Assembly: GCA_023150875.1 (NCBI GenBank)
Contig: JAKLKC010000006.1
Location: 62,001-126,000, forward strand
Source of the DNA: Myxococcota bacterium
GTDB lineage: Bacteria; Myxococcota_A; UBA796; UBA9615; JAKLKC01
Direction of reading: 5' to 3'
Length of the DNA: 64,000 nucleotides
In this document: positions 43,227 to 52,072 of the stretch, piece by piece
Numbering within the stretch: the first letter of the stretch is position 1
How the letters are laid out: every line of letters starts with the position of its first letter
Notes under the pieces: model-generated
Databases searched by the model: none
What the model saw: the letters and a program-made list of their open reading frames with translations, nothing else
Told to the model about the DNA's origin: nothing
Made by a program: the position numbers and the translations under genes

Positions 43227-44605
43227 GGCCGCCGCCCCCAACCCCGCCCCCGCTCCGGACACCGGCGAAACGGGCGAGCCCGCCCCGGCCCCTGTTGGTC
43301 CTCCCGGGGGCCGGACCGGGCGGCCGGACGCTGCGCCTGCGCCTGCGCCCCGGCCGGGTGGCGGCCCTGCTGGCCATCCTCGCCGTCCTGGCCATGGGCG
43401 CGGGCGCGGCGCTGGCGTGGGTCTCCGCCGGGGACTCCGCCGCCCTCGCCGACGAGAACCGGGGCCTGCGGGCGGCGCTGGCGGCGCTGAACGACCGCCT
43501 GGGCCGGTGGGAGGGAGGCGCTTCGGCTCCCCGGGGCCCGGTCGGCCCGGACGCCGGGGTCGCGCCGGGGGGCGTCCCGCCCCGGATCCGGGTGGCGGTG
43601 GCGAGGGACGGGTCGGCCCTGGCGGTGGCGGCCCCGGGCCTGAGCTACGGCGGGACGGCGATCGGAGGGGGCGAGGTGGTGGTGGAGCGCCGCGGGGACG
43701 CTCTGGCCCTCCGGGGGGGCGGTCCCCTCGCCGCCGGGACCCCCTTCGCGTCGGCGTCGGGACCGGTGCGGGTGGCGGGCCAGGCGGCCCCCGGGGATGT
43801 GGCGTTCCACCCCACCGCCGACGGCGGCCTGGTGGCGGTGGCGGAGGTGGAGATCGAGCGCTACGTCGCCGGCGTGCTGGCGGCGGAGATCCCCAGGGGC
43901 TGGGAGGCCGCGGCGCTGGGGGCCCAGGCGGTGGCGGCCCGCACCTACGCCCTGTGGCGCCGGGCGGGGGCCCCGGGCCCCTTCGACGTGGAGGGCACGA
44001 CGGCGGACCAGGTCTTCAGCGGAGAGGAGCCCGAGGCTTGGGCGACGGCGGCGGCGGCGGCGACCCGGGGCATGGTGCTCGTCGACCGGGGCCGTCCCGC
44101 GGCGGCCTACTTCCACGCCGCCTGCGGGGGGAGGACCGAGGACGCCCGGGCGGTGTGGCCGGACCGGGAGGCCCCGTCGTTCCCGCCGGTCCTCTGCGGC
44201 CGCTGCGCGCGATCCCCCTTCGCCTCGTGGACGGTGACGGTGGACGCCGGCGAGCTGGGCGCGGCCCTCGCCCCGGCGGGCCTCGGACCGGGCCCCACGA
44301 CCGGACTGCGGGTGGCGGGCGAGACGGCCACCGGGCGGGTCGCGGAGGTGGTGGCGACCGCGGGGGGCCGGGAGGCCCGGATCCCCGGCAACGAGCTGCG
44401 GCGCCTGCTGGGCTACGGCCGCCTCCGCTCCACCTCGTTCGCCGTCCGCGCCGACGGGCCCGCCTTCACCTTCAGCGGCACCGGCGCCGGCCACGGCGTC
44501 GGCCTCTGCCAGTGGGGAGCCCGGGGCTTCGCCCGGGAGGGCCTGGAATGGCAGCGGATCCTGGCGGTCTACTACCCGGGCCTGGAGCTCCGGCGGGCGT
44601 ACTGA
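43223..44605 (+). CDS. SpoIID/LytB-domain protein
   Basis: A 460-residue protein with an N-terminal transmembrane helix (AALLAILAVLAMGAGAALAW). The SpoIID domain (from about residue 120) has VEIERYVAGVLAAEIP, ALGAQAVAARTYAL, the ACGGRTEDA segment and the C-terminal GHGVGLCQWGARGFAREG motif. SpoIID is a lytic transglycosylase that acts on stem-less glycan strands of peptidoglycan during spore engulfment; homologues in non-Firmicutes are less studied. The GTG start at 43223 overlaps the stop of the coiled-coil gene. A role at the cell wall with the neighbouring GH18 protein is inferred. Confidence 0.9.
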   Translation: MRPPPPTPPPLRTPAKRASPPRPLLVLPGAGPGGRTLRLRLRPGRVAALLAILAVLAMGAGAALAWVSAGDSAALADENRGLRAALAALNDRLGRWEGGASAPRGPVGPDAGVAPGGVPPRIRVAVARDGSALAVAAPGLSYGGTAIGGGEVVVERRGDALALRGGGPLAAGTPFASASGPVRVAGQAAPGDVAFHPTADGGLVAVAEVEIERYVAGVLAAEIPRGWEAAALGAQAVAARTYALWRRAGAPGPFDVEGTTADQVFSGEEPEAWATAAAAATRGMVLVDRGRPAAAYFHAACGGRTEDARAVWPDREAPSFPPVLCGRCARSPFASWTVTVDAGELGAALAPAGLGPGPTTGLRVAGETATGRVAEVVATAGGREARIPGNELRRLLGYGRLRSTSFAVRADGPAFTFSGTGAGHGVGLCQWGARGFAREGLEWQRILAVYYPGLELRRAY

Positions 44606-44651
44606 GCGGTCCGCCTCCCCCTCGGCGCCCTCCCGCGCTATGCTCCGCCCC

Positions 44652-46157
44652 ATGGCAGGACGAGGGACGACGCGGACCTGGATCGCCGCCCTGGGGCTGG
44701 CGTTGCTGGCCGGCCCCGCGGGCGCGGAGGAGGCGCCGTCGGTCCACCGCGACGCGATGCTCCGGCACTGGAACGATCCGCCCTTCAACGCCCGGACTCC
44801 GCCTACCCCCCCTCCCTCCCCGGCACCCAGGGGGATCTCCTCCACCCGGGTCTTCGGCTACCTGCCCTACTGGTCGGACGACTACCTGCCCCTGCGTTGG
44901 GACGTCCTCACCGACGTCGCGTGGTTCGCGCTGTCCCTGGGCACCGACGGGCGGATCGAGAGCGAGCACGGCTGGGGAGAGGAGGGCAGCTTCGCGTTCG
45001 TGGAGCACGCCCGGGCCCAGGGCGTGCGCTCCCACCTGACCGCGGCCCTCTTCGGGGGCTCGGAGCTGGAGGATCTCTTCGCGTCCCCCACGGCGCCGGG
45101 GACGGCCATCGCCTCCATCCTCGACGCCGCCGAGCAGGTGGGGGTGGACGGCGTCAACGTGGACTTCGAGGGGCTGCCCTCGGGGAACCGCGACGACTTC
45201 GTGGACTTCGTCGTCGAGTTCAGGGCCGAGACCCTGGCCCGGGGGATGGAGCTCTCGCTGGCGATGCCCGCGGTGGACTGGGGCGGCGCCTTCGACTACG
45301 ACGTGCTCGCCGAGAACACCGACGGCCTCTTCATCATGGGTTACGGCTACCACTGGAGTGACGGCGATCCCGGCCCGGTCGCGCCTCGGGACGGGGGAGG
45401 GATCTGGGGCGCCTACTCGCTGTCCTGGACCATCGCCGACTACCTGGAGTGGGGAGGCGAGTGGAACCGGGGGAAGATCGTCCTGGGCCTGCCCCTGTAC
45501 GGCTACGACTGGCCCAGCGCCTCCCACGCCGTGCCCGGCGACGCCACCGGGACCGGGACGGCGGTGACCTACGCCGCCACCGGGGCGGGCGCGCCCGGCG
45601 ACCTGTGGGACGCCACCACCAGCACCCCCTACCGGCTCTACGACGACGGCGGGGCACGGCAGCTCTGGTACGACGACGCCACCAGCGTGCTCGCCAAGGC
45701 GGAGCTGGTGCCGGAGCACTCCCTGGGCGGAGTGGGCTTCTGGGCGCTCGGGTACGACGGCAACGACCCCGCCCTCTGGGATCCCCTGGCCGCGCTCCTG
45801 GAGGAGCCGAAAGAGGACGACGAGGAACCCGGCGACGACGACTCGGCGAGCGAGGAGGCCGAGGGCCCCGTCCCCCGGGGGGATGCGCTCGTGCCCGCGG
45901 GCGGGGAAGATCCTCCCCCTTCCCCCCGGGGCCCGGATCCCCCCGCCGCGAGCGAACCGTACCAGGGCTGCCGGTGCGCCGCGGAGGGTCGCGGCGTTCC
46001 GCCGGCCTGGGGATCCCTCCTGCTGGCGCTGGCGGCCCGCCGCCGCGGCGGCGTCCGCGCCGTCGGCTGGGGGCGAGGGGCCGCCCCTACTTCCGCTCCA
46101 GCCACCGCATGGAGAAGACCTCCTCCACCAGGTCCACGCCGAACTTCAGCTCGGTGA
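44652..46157 (+). CDS. Exported GH18-family hydrolase with a MYXO-CTERM-like tail
   Basis: A 501-residue protein. A signal peptide (AALGLALLAGPAGA) is followed by a GH18 barrel (about residues 60-380): FGYLPYWSDDYLP, the catalytic motif DGVNVDFEG (D166, D171, E173), LSLAMPAVDWGGAFDY, GLPLYGYDWP and GVGFWALGYDG. The N in DGVNVDFE is as in YaaH-type cortex-lytic GH18 enzymes. Then an acidic linker (EDDEEPGDDDSASEE) leads to GCRC, a short hydrophobic stretch and ARRRG, resembling a MYXO-CTERM anchor. About 30 more residues run past the Arg cluster into the 3' end of the opposite gene. ATG 44652 begins the signal peptide. Confidence 0.85.
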   Translation: MAGRGTTRTWIAALGLALLAGPAGAEEAPSVHRDAMLRHWNDPPFNARTPPTPPPSPAPRGISSTRVFGYLPYWSDDYLPLRWDVLTDVAWFALSLGTDGRIESEHGWGEEGSFAFVEHARAQGVRSHLTAALFGGSELEDLFASPTAPGTAIASILDAAEQVGVDGVNVDFEGLPSGNRDDFVDFVVEFRAETLARGMELSLAMPAVDWGGAFDYDVLAENTDGLFIMGYGYHWSDGDPGPVAPRDGGGIWGAYSLSWTIADYLEWGGEWNRGKIVLGLPLYGYDWPSASHAVPGDATGTGTAVTYAATGAGAPGDLWDATTSTPYRLYDDGGARQLWYDDATSVLAKAELVPEHSLGGVGFWALGYDGNDPALWDPLAALLEEPKEDDEEPGDDDSASEEAEGPVPRGDALVPAGGEDPPPSPRGPDPPAASEPYQGCRCAAEGRGVPPAWGSLLLALAARRRGGVRAVGWGRGAAPTSAPATAWRRPPPPGPRRTSAR

Positions 46158-46851
46158 ACACGATCACCGTGCGGGATCCCTTCTTGAGGGCGTCCGCGAT
46201 CTCCATCCGCGCCGGGAAGCGGCGTCCGCCGGGGTACTCCCTGATCTCCGACATCGTCCAGGTCTTGAGCAGCATCCCCGACAGGGCGTACAGCTCCTGC
46301 TTCAAGGGGATGTACAGCTCCTGGTCGATCCACGAGACTCGCTTCGGGTAGGTGAGGGACGGGTCCCGGGCGGTCATCTCCAGCTTCCACACCGGCCGGC
46401 CGTCCACCACGTCCTCGCCGGTCACCTTCGCGTCGTAGCGCTCCCGCAGCGCCGAGGCCGACAGCATGTCCTCGTAGGACACGTCCGATCCCATCATGCC
46501 CTGGCGGAGCATGTGACCGGAGATCTTCTGGGTGCGGTCGATGCTGGGGAGGTAGGTCCACATCTCTTCCCCCAGCTTGAGCATCCGGGTGCCCTTGTCC
46601 CGGGCGGGGGACAGGTACTCCATGGCCGAGTCGCTCTCCCCCCGGCCGTAGCTGACCATCGAGTAGGAGCGGGTGCGCTTGCCGCTCTCCACCGTCATCG
46701 TCATCGTCGCCGTGCGGGTCTCGTACACCAGGTTGGCGTCGATCTTCGACAGGATGGCCTCCGCCGTGGGGAGCCCCGCGGCCCGGGCCGGGGGAGCCGC
46801 CCACAGCGAGGCGAGGAGCGCGAGGAGGGGCGCGAGGAGGACGGCTCGCAT
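46087..46851 (-). CDS. Periplasmic LolA-like outer-membrane lipoprotein-sorting protein
   Basis: A 254-residue exported protein: signal peptide (LLALLASLWAAPPARA), then a LolA-like half-barrel with the usual AEAILSKIDANLVYETRTATMTM start, MWTYLPSIDRTQKI and GSDVSYEDML. These match the outer membrane lipoprotein-sorting family found downstream of LolC/E-type permeases. It probably accepts lipid or lipoprotein from the permeases encoded just upstream. The gene starts 4 bp after the permease stop codon with GAGGTGAT before ATG 46851. It is the last gene of the TetR-headed operon. Confidence 0.85.
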   Translation of the reverse strand: MRAVLLAPLLALLASLWAAPPARAAGLPTAEAILSKIDANLVYETRTATMTMTVESGKRTRSYSMVSYGRGESDSAMEYLSPARDKGTRMLKLGEEMWTYLPSIDRTQKISGHMLRQGMMGSDVSYEDMLSASALRERYDAKVTGEDVVDGRPVWKLEMTARDPSLTYPKRVSWIDQELYIPLKQELYALSGMLLKTWTMSEIREYPGGRRFPARMEIADALKKGSRTVIVFTELKFGVDLVEEVFSMRWLERK

Positions 46852-46854
46852 GGA

Positions 46855-48099
46855 TCACCTCTCGTGGCGCATGGCGGCCACGGGCTGGATGGAGGCGGCG
46901 CGCAGCGCGGGGAGGGCGCTGCCCACCACCGCCATCGCCAGCCCCAGGAAGAAGCTGCCCACCATCGTGCCCGGGGTCAGGCGGGCGTAGAGGGTCGCCG
47001 AGATGGGGAGCTGCTCGCTGAAGTTGGACGTGAGCTGCTCGCTCAGGGTGAGGCCGTGGTGCGAGAGCCACCACGCCGGGAGCGAGCCCAGGGCCACCCC
47101 CACGATCCCCCCGAGGACGGCGATGGCCGCCGCCTCCCCCACGAACAGGGCCACCGCGCCCGCCCGGGTCAGGCCCATCGCCCGGAGCACCCCCACCTCC
47201 CGGGTCCTCTCCAGCACCGACATCATCATGGTGTTCCAGACCCCGAGGCCGGCGAGGAAGACCACGATGAACACCAGGAACCCCTGCACCGCCCCGATCG
47301 TCTTCACCATGCCCGCCCAAGGCTCGCGGACCGTCCACGGCTGCACCGTGAGCCCCGCGGCGGCGGGCAGGGCGGAGATCCCGGCGGCGATCCCGGGGGC
47401 GTCGTCGTGGTGGCCGCCGTAGATCAGCACCTCCGTCGCGCCCTCGGGGATGTCCGCGAGCCAGCGCATCTTGGGGAGGGGCAGGAAGACCTGGCGGTCC
47501 AGCAGGGCGTTGCCGCCCCGGGTGATGCCCACCAGCGTCCCCTTCACCGGCGACAGGGATCCGTCCTGGGTGGTCCCGAGCACGACGACCTCGTCGCCGA
47601 GCCGGGCGCCGGCGCGCCGGGCGAGGGTGGCCCCCAGCACCAGCTCGTCCGCCCCCTCCTCGAACCACCTCCCCTCGGCGAGGCTCGCGTCGGCGTCCAT
47701 GCGCTCGGTGAACCACTCCCTGGGGGCGCCTACGGCGAGGCCGAAGACGTCGCCGATCTCGTCCCCGACGGTGAGGGTGACGCCGGCGGTGATCCGGGGG
47801 TAGATCCCCAGGACACCCGGCGCTCCCCGGGCCTGCTCCACCAGGGGGCCGGTGTCGGGGATGTTCTCGTAGAGGGGCATCAGGGCCTCGCGAGCGGCGA
47901 ACTCGGGAGCGACCACCCGGACGTGTCCCGAGGCGTCGGTGCCCTGCTCCAACATCTGCGAGAAGATCCCCTCGACCCACGCCAGGGCCACCACCAGCAG
48001 CGAGGTCCCCGCCACCACCATCCCCGCCGTCAGCAAGGTGCGGGTGGGCTTGCGGGTGGCGTTGCGGGCGGCGAGGCGGACGAGCGAGGATGACCTCAT
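46855..48099 (-). CDS. FtsX/LolC-E-type ABC transporter permease (second of pair)
   Basis: A 414-residue permease: an N-terminal helix (TLLTAGMVVAGTSLLVVALAW), a ~230-residue periplasmic domain, and three C-terminal helices (GFLVFIVVFLAGLGVWNT, VALFVGEAAAIAVLGGIVG, MVGSFFLGLAMAVVGSALPALRAA). ERTREVGVLRAMGLTRAG before the helices is the typical FtsX/MacB coupling motif. It overlaps the preceding permease by 4 bp (ATGA) and works with the LolD-like ATPase. Confidence 0.9.
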   Translation of the reverse strand: MRSSSLVRLAARNATRKPTRTLLTAGMVVAGTSLLVVALAWVEGIFSQMLEQGTDASGHVRVVAPEFAAREALMPLYENIPDTGPLVEQARGAPGVLGIYPRITAGVTLTVGDEIGDVFGLAVGAPREWFTERMDADASLAEGRWFEEGADELVLGATLARRAGARLGDEVVVLGTTQDGSLSPVKGTLVGITRGGNALLDRQVFLPLPKMRWLADIPEGATEVLIYGGHHDDAPGIAAGISALPAAAGLTVQPWTVREPWAGMVKTIGAVQGFLVFIVVFLAGLGVWNTMMMSVLERTREVGVLRAMGLTRAGAVALFVGEAAAIAVLGGIVGVALGSLPAWWLSHHGLTLSEQLTSNFSEQLPISATLYARLTPGTMVGSFFLGLAMAVVGSALPALRAASIQPVAAMRHER

Positions 48100-49322
48100 G
48101 CTGCCCTCACGGCCTCGGCGGGGGCCATCCGGGAGGCCGACCGCGCGGGCCAGGCCGAGGCCAGCAGGGCCACGGCGACGGAGATCAGGACCGGCGCCAC
48201 CAGCATGGCGGGATCGAACCGGGCGTAGAGCCAGGTGGAGAACTGGATGTTCCCCCCCATCCCCTTGGCCCCCATCTCCGACAGGTCCAAGGGGTGGACC
48301 GAGAACCACCACGCCCCCGCTCCCCCGAGGCCAGCCCCCAGCAGCCCCGAGACCACCCCCATCAGCCCTCCCTCCATCAGGAACAGGGCGAGCACGCCGC
48401 GCCGGCTGAGGCCCATGGCCCGCAGGGTGCCGATCTCGCGCACCCTCTCGTGGGCGGCCATCAGGATGGTGTTGGCGATCCCGAAGGAGCTCATCAGCAG
48501 CAGCACGCCGACGAAGGCGTCCAGCGCCCGGCGCCGGATCTTCTGCATCCGCAGCAGCTCCCGGGTCTCCTCCTCCCAGGTGACGACCTCGAACCCGTCC
48601 CCCAGGGCGGGGGCCAGGGCCGCCGCCACCGCCGGGGCCTCGTCCCGGTGGGCGAGGCGGACGCCGAAGTGGGAGGGCCGGGGATCGGCGATCAGCCCCG
48701 CGACGAGGGCGTGGGGCACGTAGGCGGAGACCTGGTCGATGGCGATGTTCCCCGTGGAGACGATCCCCGAGACCGGGACCTCCAGGGCGTTCAGCGCCCC
48801 GGCGTGGGTGCGGGTCTGGAGCACCACCCGGGTCCCGGGGCCGATCCCCAGCATCGCCGCGGCGCCGGCCCCCAGGAGGACCCCGTCCTCGGCGGTCGCC
48901 GGCACCTTCCCGTCCACCTTCCACGTCTCCCGAGGGAAGACTTTGACGTCCTCCACGGGGTCGAAGCCGATCCCCCGCAGCCGCAGCGAGTCGGCCCCCG
49001 CCACCAGGGTGGCGACGAAGAGGGTGCGGGGCACCGAGGCCCGGGCCCGCTCCTGGAGGACGGCCCGGGCGGGCTCCGGCAGGTCCAGGAGCACGTCCAC
49101 GGGGTGGCTGAGCCCCTCGTCCGGGTAGTCTGCGGCGCGGATCAGGACGTGCCCGGTGAGGCCGTCCTCGGCGGAGCGCACGATCCCCTCCTCCACGCCC
49201 CCCACCATGGCCTGGCCCAGGACGAGGTAGAAGACGCCCACCACGATGGCGGAGGTGGACAGCACGGTGCGGCGGGCGTTGCGGACCAGGTTCCGCAGGG
49301 CCAGGCGGAGGAGGAAGCTCAC
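48096..49322 (-). CDS. FtsX/LolC-E-type ABC transporter permease (first of pair)
   Basis: A 408-residue permease of the same architecture as its neighbour: N-terminal helix, large periplasmic domain and three C-terminal helices, with HERVREIGTLRAMGLSRRG as the coupling motif. The GTG start at 49322 overlaps the LolD-like stop by 4 bp. The two permeases are diverged paralogues and probably form a heterodimer, like LolC and LolE. Confidence 0.9.
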   Translation of the reverse strand: MSFLLRLALRNLVRNARRTVLSTSAIVVGVFYLVLGQAMVGGVEEGIVRSAEDGLTGHVLIRAADYPDEGLSHPVDVLLDLPEPARAVLQERARASVPRTLFVATLVAGADSLRLRGIGFDPVEDVKVFPRETWKVDGKVPATAEDGVLLGAGAAAMLGIGPGTRVVLQTRTHAGALNALEVPVSGIVSTGNIAIDQVSAYVPHALVAGLIADPRPSHFGVRLAHRDEAPAVAAALAPALGDGFEVVTWEEETRELLRMQKIRRRALDAFVGVLLLMSSFGIANTILMAAHERVREIGTLRAMGLSRRGVLALFLMEGGLMGVVSGLLGAGLGGAGAWWFSVHPLDLSEMGAKGMGGNIQFSTWLYARFDPAMLVAPVLISVAVALLASAWPARSASRMAPAEAVRAA

Positions 49323-50029
49323 CTCCCCTCCCCCGCCCGGGGCGCCGGGGCCGCGCGGACCTCGTCCCGGGCGATCCGCCCGTCGTGGAGGAACACCGTC
49401 CGGCGGGCGTGCTCCATCACCATGGCGTCGTGGGTGGAGAAGATGAACGTCGTCCCGTGCTTCTCGTTGAGCTCCCGCATCAGCTCCAGCACCTGGGCGC
49501 CGTTGGCGGAGTCCAGGTTGGCGGTGGGCTCGTCGGCGATCACCAGGGCGGGCTTGCGGACCAGGGCCCGGGCGATGGCGACCCGCTGCTGCTGGCCCCC
49601 GGAGAGCTGGTTCGGGCGGCGACCCTCGAGGCCCGTCAGGCCCACCTCGGCCAGGGCCTGCCGAGCCCTCGCCCTCCCGTCCCCGCCTCCCCCGAGCTGG
49701 ACCGCCAGCTCGACGTTCTCGACGGCGGTGAGCACGGGGATCAGGTTGAACGCCTGGAAGATGAACCCGATCCGCTCCGCCCGGAGGTGGGCCAGGGCCC
49801 GATCCGAGAGGCCGGCGGTGGGGCGCCCCTCGATGAGGACCTCACCCTCGCTGGGCTGGTCCAGGCAGCCCACCATGTTGAGCAGGGTGGTCTTGCCCGA
49901 GCCCGAGGGCCCGACGAAGACGGTGAACTCGCCGGCCTCGATGACGAGGTCGATCTCCCGGACGGCGTGGACCTTCGCCGGCCCGCTGCCGTAGGTCCGG
50001 CTGACGCCTCGAAGCTCGCAGATGGGCAT
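49319..50029 (-). CDS. lolD: ABC transporter ATP-binding protein, LolD/MacB type
   Basis: A 236-residue ATPase with Walker A GPSGSGKTTLLN, Q-loop IFQAFNLIPVLTAVENVE, signature LSGGQQQRVAIARAL and Walker B LVIADEPTANLDS. The NLIPVLTAxENVE segment is typical of the LolD/MacB/FtsE group. A GAGGTGA site precedes ATG 50027-50029. It energises the two permeases downstream. The exact cargo (lipoprotein, lipid or hydrophobic compound) is not shown by the sequence. Confidence 0.92.
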   Translation of the reverse strand: MPICELRGVSRTYGSGPAKVHAVREIDLVIEAGEFTVFVGPSGSGKTTLLNMVGCLDQPSEGEVLIEGRPTAGLSDRALAHLRAERIGFIFQAFNLIPVLTAVENVELAVQLGGGGDGRARARQALAEVGLTGLEGRRPNQLSGGQQQRVAIARALVRKPALVIADEPTANLDSANGAQVLELMRELNEKHGTTFIFSTHDAMVMEHARRTVFLHDGRIARDEVRAAPAPRAGEGR

Positions 50030-50046
50030 GGTCACCTCGGGATCGT

Positions 50047-51378
50047 TCAGAAGCTCACCCGCGTCCACACGGTGAGCGTCGCGTCGGAGAAGAGCCCGGA
50101 GAGGTCGGCGGTGACCGCTCCCAGGGGGGCGCCGAGGTCGGCGGAGATCACCAGGTCCTCGGGGGCGGGGCGGAACTCGCCGCCGCCCCCCCACAGGCGC
50201 AGCGGCACCTGGGCCGAGGCGGAGATCTCCAGCCAGCCCAAGGGCAGGACGGTCAGGGTGGGCACCAGCAGGCCCGTGCCGTCGGAGAGGTTCTGGAGCC
50301 CCATCAGGCCGAGGGACACCTCGGGCAGGAACCGCATCGTCGCCCCGAGGAGCAGGTAGTCCCGCCCCCGCAGGGAAAGGGCGAAGGGATCGGCCGGGCC
50401 CGCCTCGAAGGCTTCGGCGGCCCCGGGCACGGCGCAGGTGGGGGCCTCGATCCCCCCCGAGATCCCCGAGAGGGCGGCGCCCTGGTCCTCGTCCCCCGGA
50501 CCGGCCCCGGCGCCGTTCCGGTAGTACTGACCGAGCACCACCAGCCCGTCCAGCACGGGAAAGGAGTAATCGATCCCGGCGGCGATCCGCTCGTGGACCC
50601 GGTCCTCGCCGGAGGAGGCGAGGTGCAGGGCCGCCTCCACCCAGAAGCCCACCCCGAGGGTGCCCCGCACGTCCAGCCCGACGAGGCCGTCCCCCTCGCC
50701 GCCCTCGCCCCCGTCGCTGCGCCAGGCCCCCGAGACCGCCAGGTCCACCGCCTTCAGGGTGATCCGCGCCCGGCCCGCGGCGCGGAAGGCGTCGAAGGCG
50801 TCGCTGGTGGCGAGGACCGCCGTGAGGTCGGCGTTGCCGGGCAGGGCGACGGAGGCCCGGGCGGCGTTGAGCCCCCGGCGGGGCCGCCACGGCTCCCCCA
50901 GCAGCAGCTCGGGGAACGGATCGGTGGGGTTGAGGAAGGTGGCCGAGCCCCAGTGGATGGACTGGCGCCCGATCCTGAGGTCCACCTTGGGCAGGTACAC
51001 GTCGAGGTAGAGGCGGTCGACGTCCAGGTAGTCGTCGGCGTCGTCGATGCGGAGCAGGCGGTTTCGGGGCTCGGTCCACTCGCAGCCGGCGAGGTCGAGC
51101 AGGGGGCCGAGGTCGCTGCCCTCGAGGGCGGCCTGGACCTCCTCGCCGGTGTCCCGCCCCTGGGCCAGGCCTGCCTCCACGGTGGCCACCAGGCGCACGC
51201 GGTCCCCGATGGGGGCCTCGAAGGTGGGCCTCGCCCTCTCCACGAGCTGCCAGACGGTGCCGTCGGCGCCGATGAAGAAGGAGGCGCGCACCTCGGCGAA
51301 TCCCCTCGCCTCCTGGGCGCCGGCGGCTCCCGGGGCGCCCAGGGCCAGGACCAGGACGGCGAGGGCGACGGACCTCAC
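50047..51378 (-). CDS. Outer-membrane beta-barrel protein of the lipoprotein/ABC operon
   Basis: A 443-residue protein with a signal peptide (ALAVLVLALGAPGAAGA) and then repeated amphipathic strands ending in the aromatic C-terminus TRVSF, as for outer-membrane barrels. Segments such as YLDVDRLYLDVYLPKVDLRIGRQ and WGSATFLNPTDPFPE resemble barrels (DUF1302-like) encoded beside Lol-type transporters. The GTG start at 51378 overlaps the TetR stop. It may provide the outer-membrane end of the path. Confidence 0.8.
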   Translation of the reverse strand: MRSVALAVLVLALGAPGAAGAQEARGFAEVRASFFIGADGTVWQLVERARPTFEAPIGDRVRLVATVEAGLAQGRDTGEEVQAALEGSDLGPLLDLAGCEWTEPRNRLLRIDDADDYLDVDRLYLDVYLPKVDLRIGRQSIHWGSATFLNPTDPFPELLLGEPWRPRRGLNAARASVALPGNADLTAVLATSDAFDAFRAAGRARITLKAVDLAVSGAWRSDGGEGGEGDGLVGLDVRGTLGVGFWVEAALHLASSGEDRVHERIAAGIDYSFPVLDGLVVLGQYYRNGAGAGPGDEDQGAALSGISGGIEAPTCAVPGAAEAFEAGPADPFALSLRGRDYLLLGATMRFLPEVSLGLMGLQNLSDGTGLLVPTLTVLPLGWLEISASAQVPLRLWGGGGEFRPAPEDLVISADLGAPLGAVTADLSGLFSDATLTVWTRVSF

Positions 51379-52046
51379 TCGGGGTCCTTCCGGGAGGGGG
51401 CGAGCCCCTCCACCAGGCTCTCGACGAGGAGGGCCGCGGAGCGCGCCGCCGACAGGCCGAGGCGACCGGCGTTGCCGACCAGGGCGCTGACGCCGCCCAG
51501 CAGCCCCACGAGCATCCGGGCCCGATCCCCAAGCTCGGCCTCGGACCATCCCCTCTCGGCGGCGATGGGGTCCAGGATCCAGCGGGCGAACCCGACCTGG
51601 TCCTCCTCCATGCGGGCGCGGATCCCGGGGTCCAGATCGGCGAAGACGTGCTGGAAGTCGGCGTCCCCCCGGGTGAGGCGGGAGATCAGCGGCATCTCAC
51701 CGGCGAGGCCGAAGGCGAGGTCCAGGAAGGTCCGCAGCCGCTCCCGGGGGGGGAGCGCGGCGTCGAAGACCGGCCTCATGCGCTCCAGGTACCGGGACTT
51801 CTCCAAGGCGACGGCGTGGAGCAGCAGGTCCGCCTTGCTCTTGAAGTGCAGGTAAACGGTGCCCTTCGCCACCCCGGCCTGCCGGGCGATGTCGTCGACG
51901 CTGGCCTTGCGGTAGCCGTGCCGGACGAAGTGCTCCGTCGCGGCGGCCAGGATCCGCCGCCGGGCGCGCTCCCGCGGGTCCTCCGGATCCCCCCGGCCGA
52001 CCCACTCGGCCAGGGACCGCTCCACGGCGTCGAAGTCCCAAGACAT
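51375..52046 (-). CDS. TetR-family transcriptional regulator
   Basis: A 223-residue repressor-type protein. The N-terminal helix-turn-helix is clear: ILAAATEHFVRHGYRKASVDDIARQAGVAKGTVYLHFKSKADLL order of motifs, from about residue 32. The C-terminal ligand/dimer domain is not diagnostic. It heads the operon (beta-barrel, LolD-like, two permeases, LolA-like) and its own promoter overlaps a palindrome, so it probably represses the whole operon and senses a lipid, membrane stress or xenobiotic. There is no ribosome binding site before ATG 52044-52046. Confidence 0.92.
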   Translation of the reverse strand: MSWDFDAVERSLAEWVGRGDPEDPRERARRRILAAATEHFVRHGYRKASVDDIARQAGVAKGTVYLHFKSKADLLLHAVALEKSRYLERMRPVFDAALPPRERLRTFLDLAFGLAGEMPLISRLTRGDADFQHVFADLDPGIRARMEEDQVGFARWILDPIAAERGWSEAELGDRARMLVGLLGGVSALVGNAGRLGLSAARSAALLVESLVEGLAPSRKDPE

Positions 52047-52048
52047 GA

Positions 52049-52072
52049 TGACCAGATACGCTCATCCGGTCA
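52049..52072. promoter_or_regulatory. Palindromic operator candidate for the TetR regulator
   Basis: The half-sites TGACCAGA (52049-52056) and TCCGGTCA (52065-52072) form an inverted repeat with one mismatch per arm and an 8-nt centre. A third half-site (TCGGTCA, 52074-52080) overlaps the -35 box. The palindrome covers the -10 and most of the spacer, as expected for a repressor-binding site. Confidence 0.6.
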
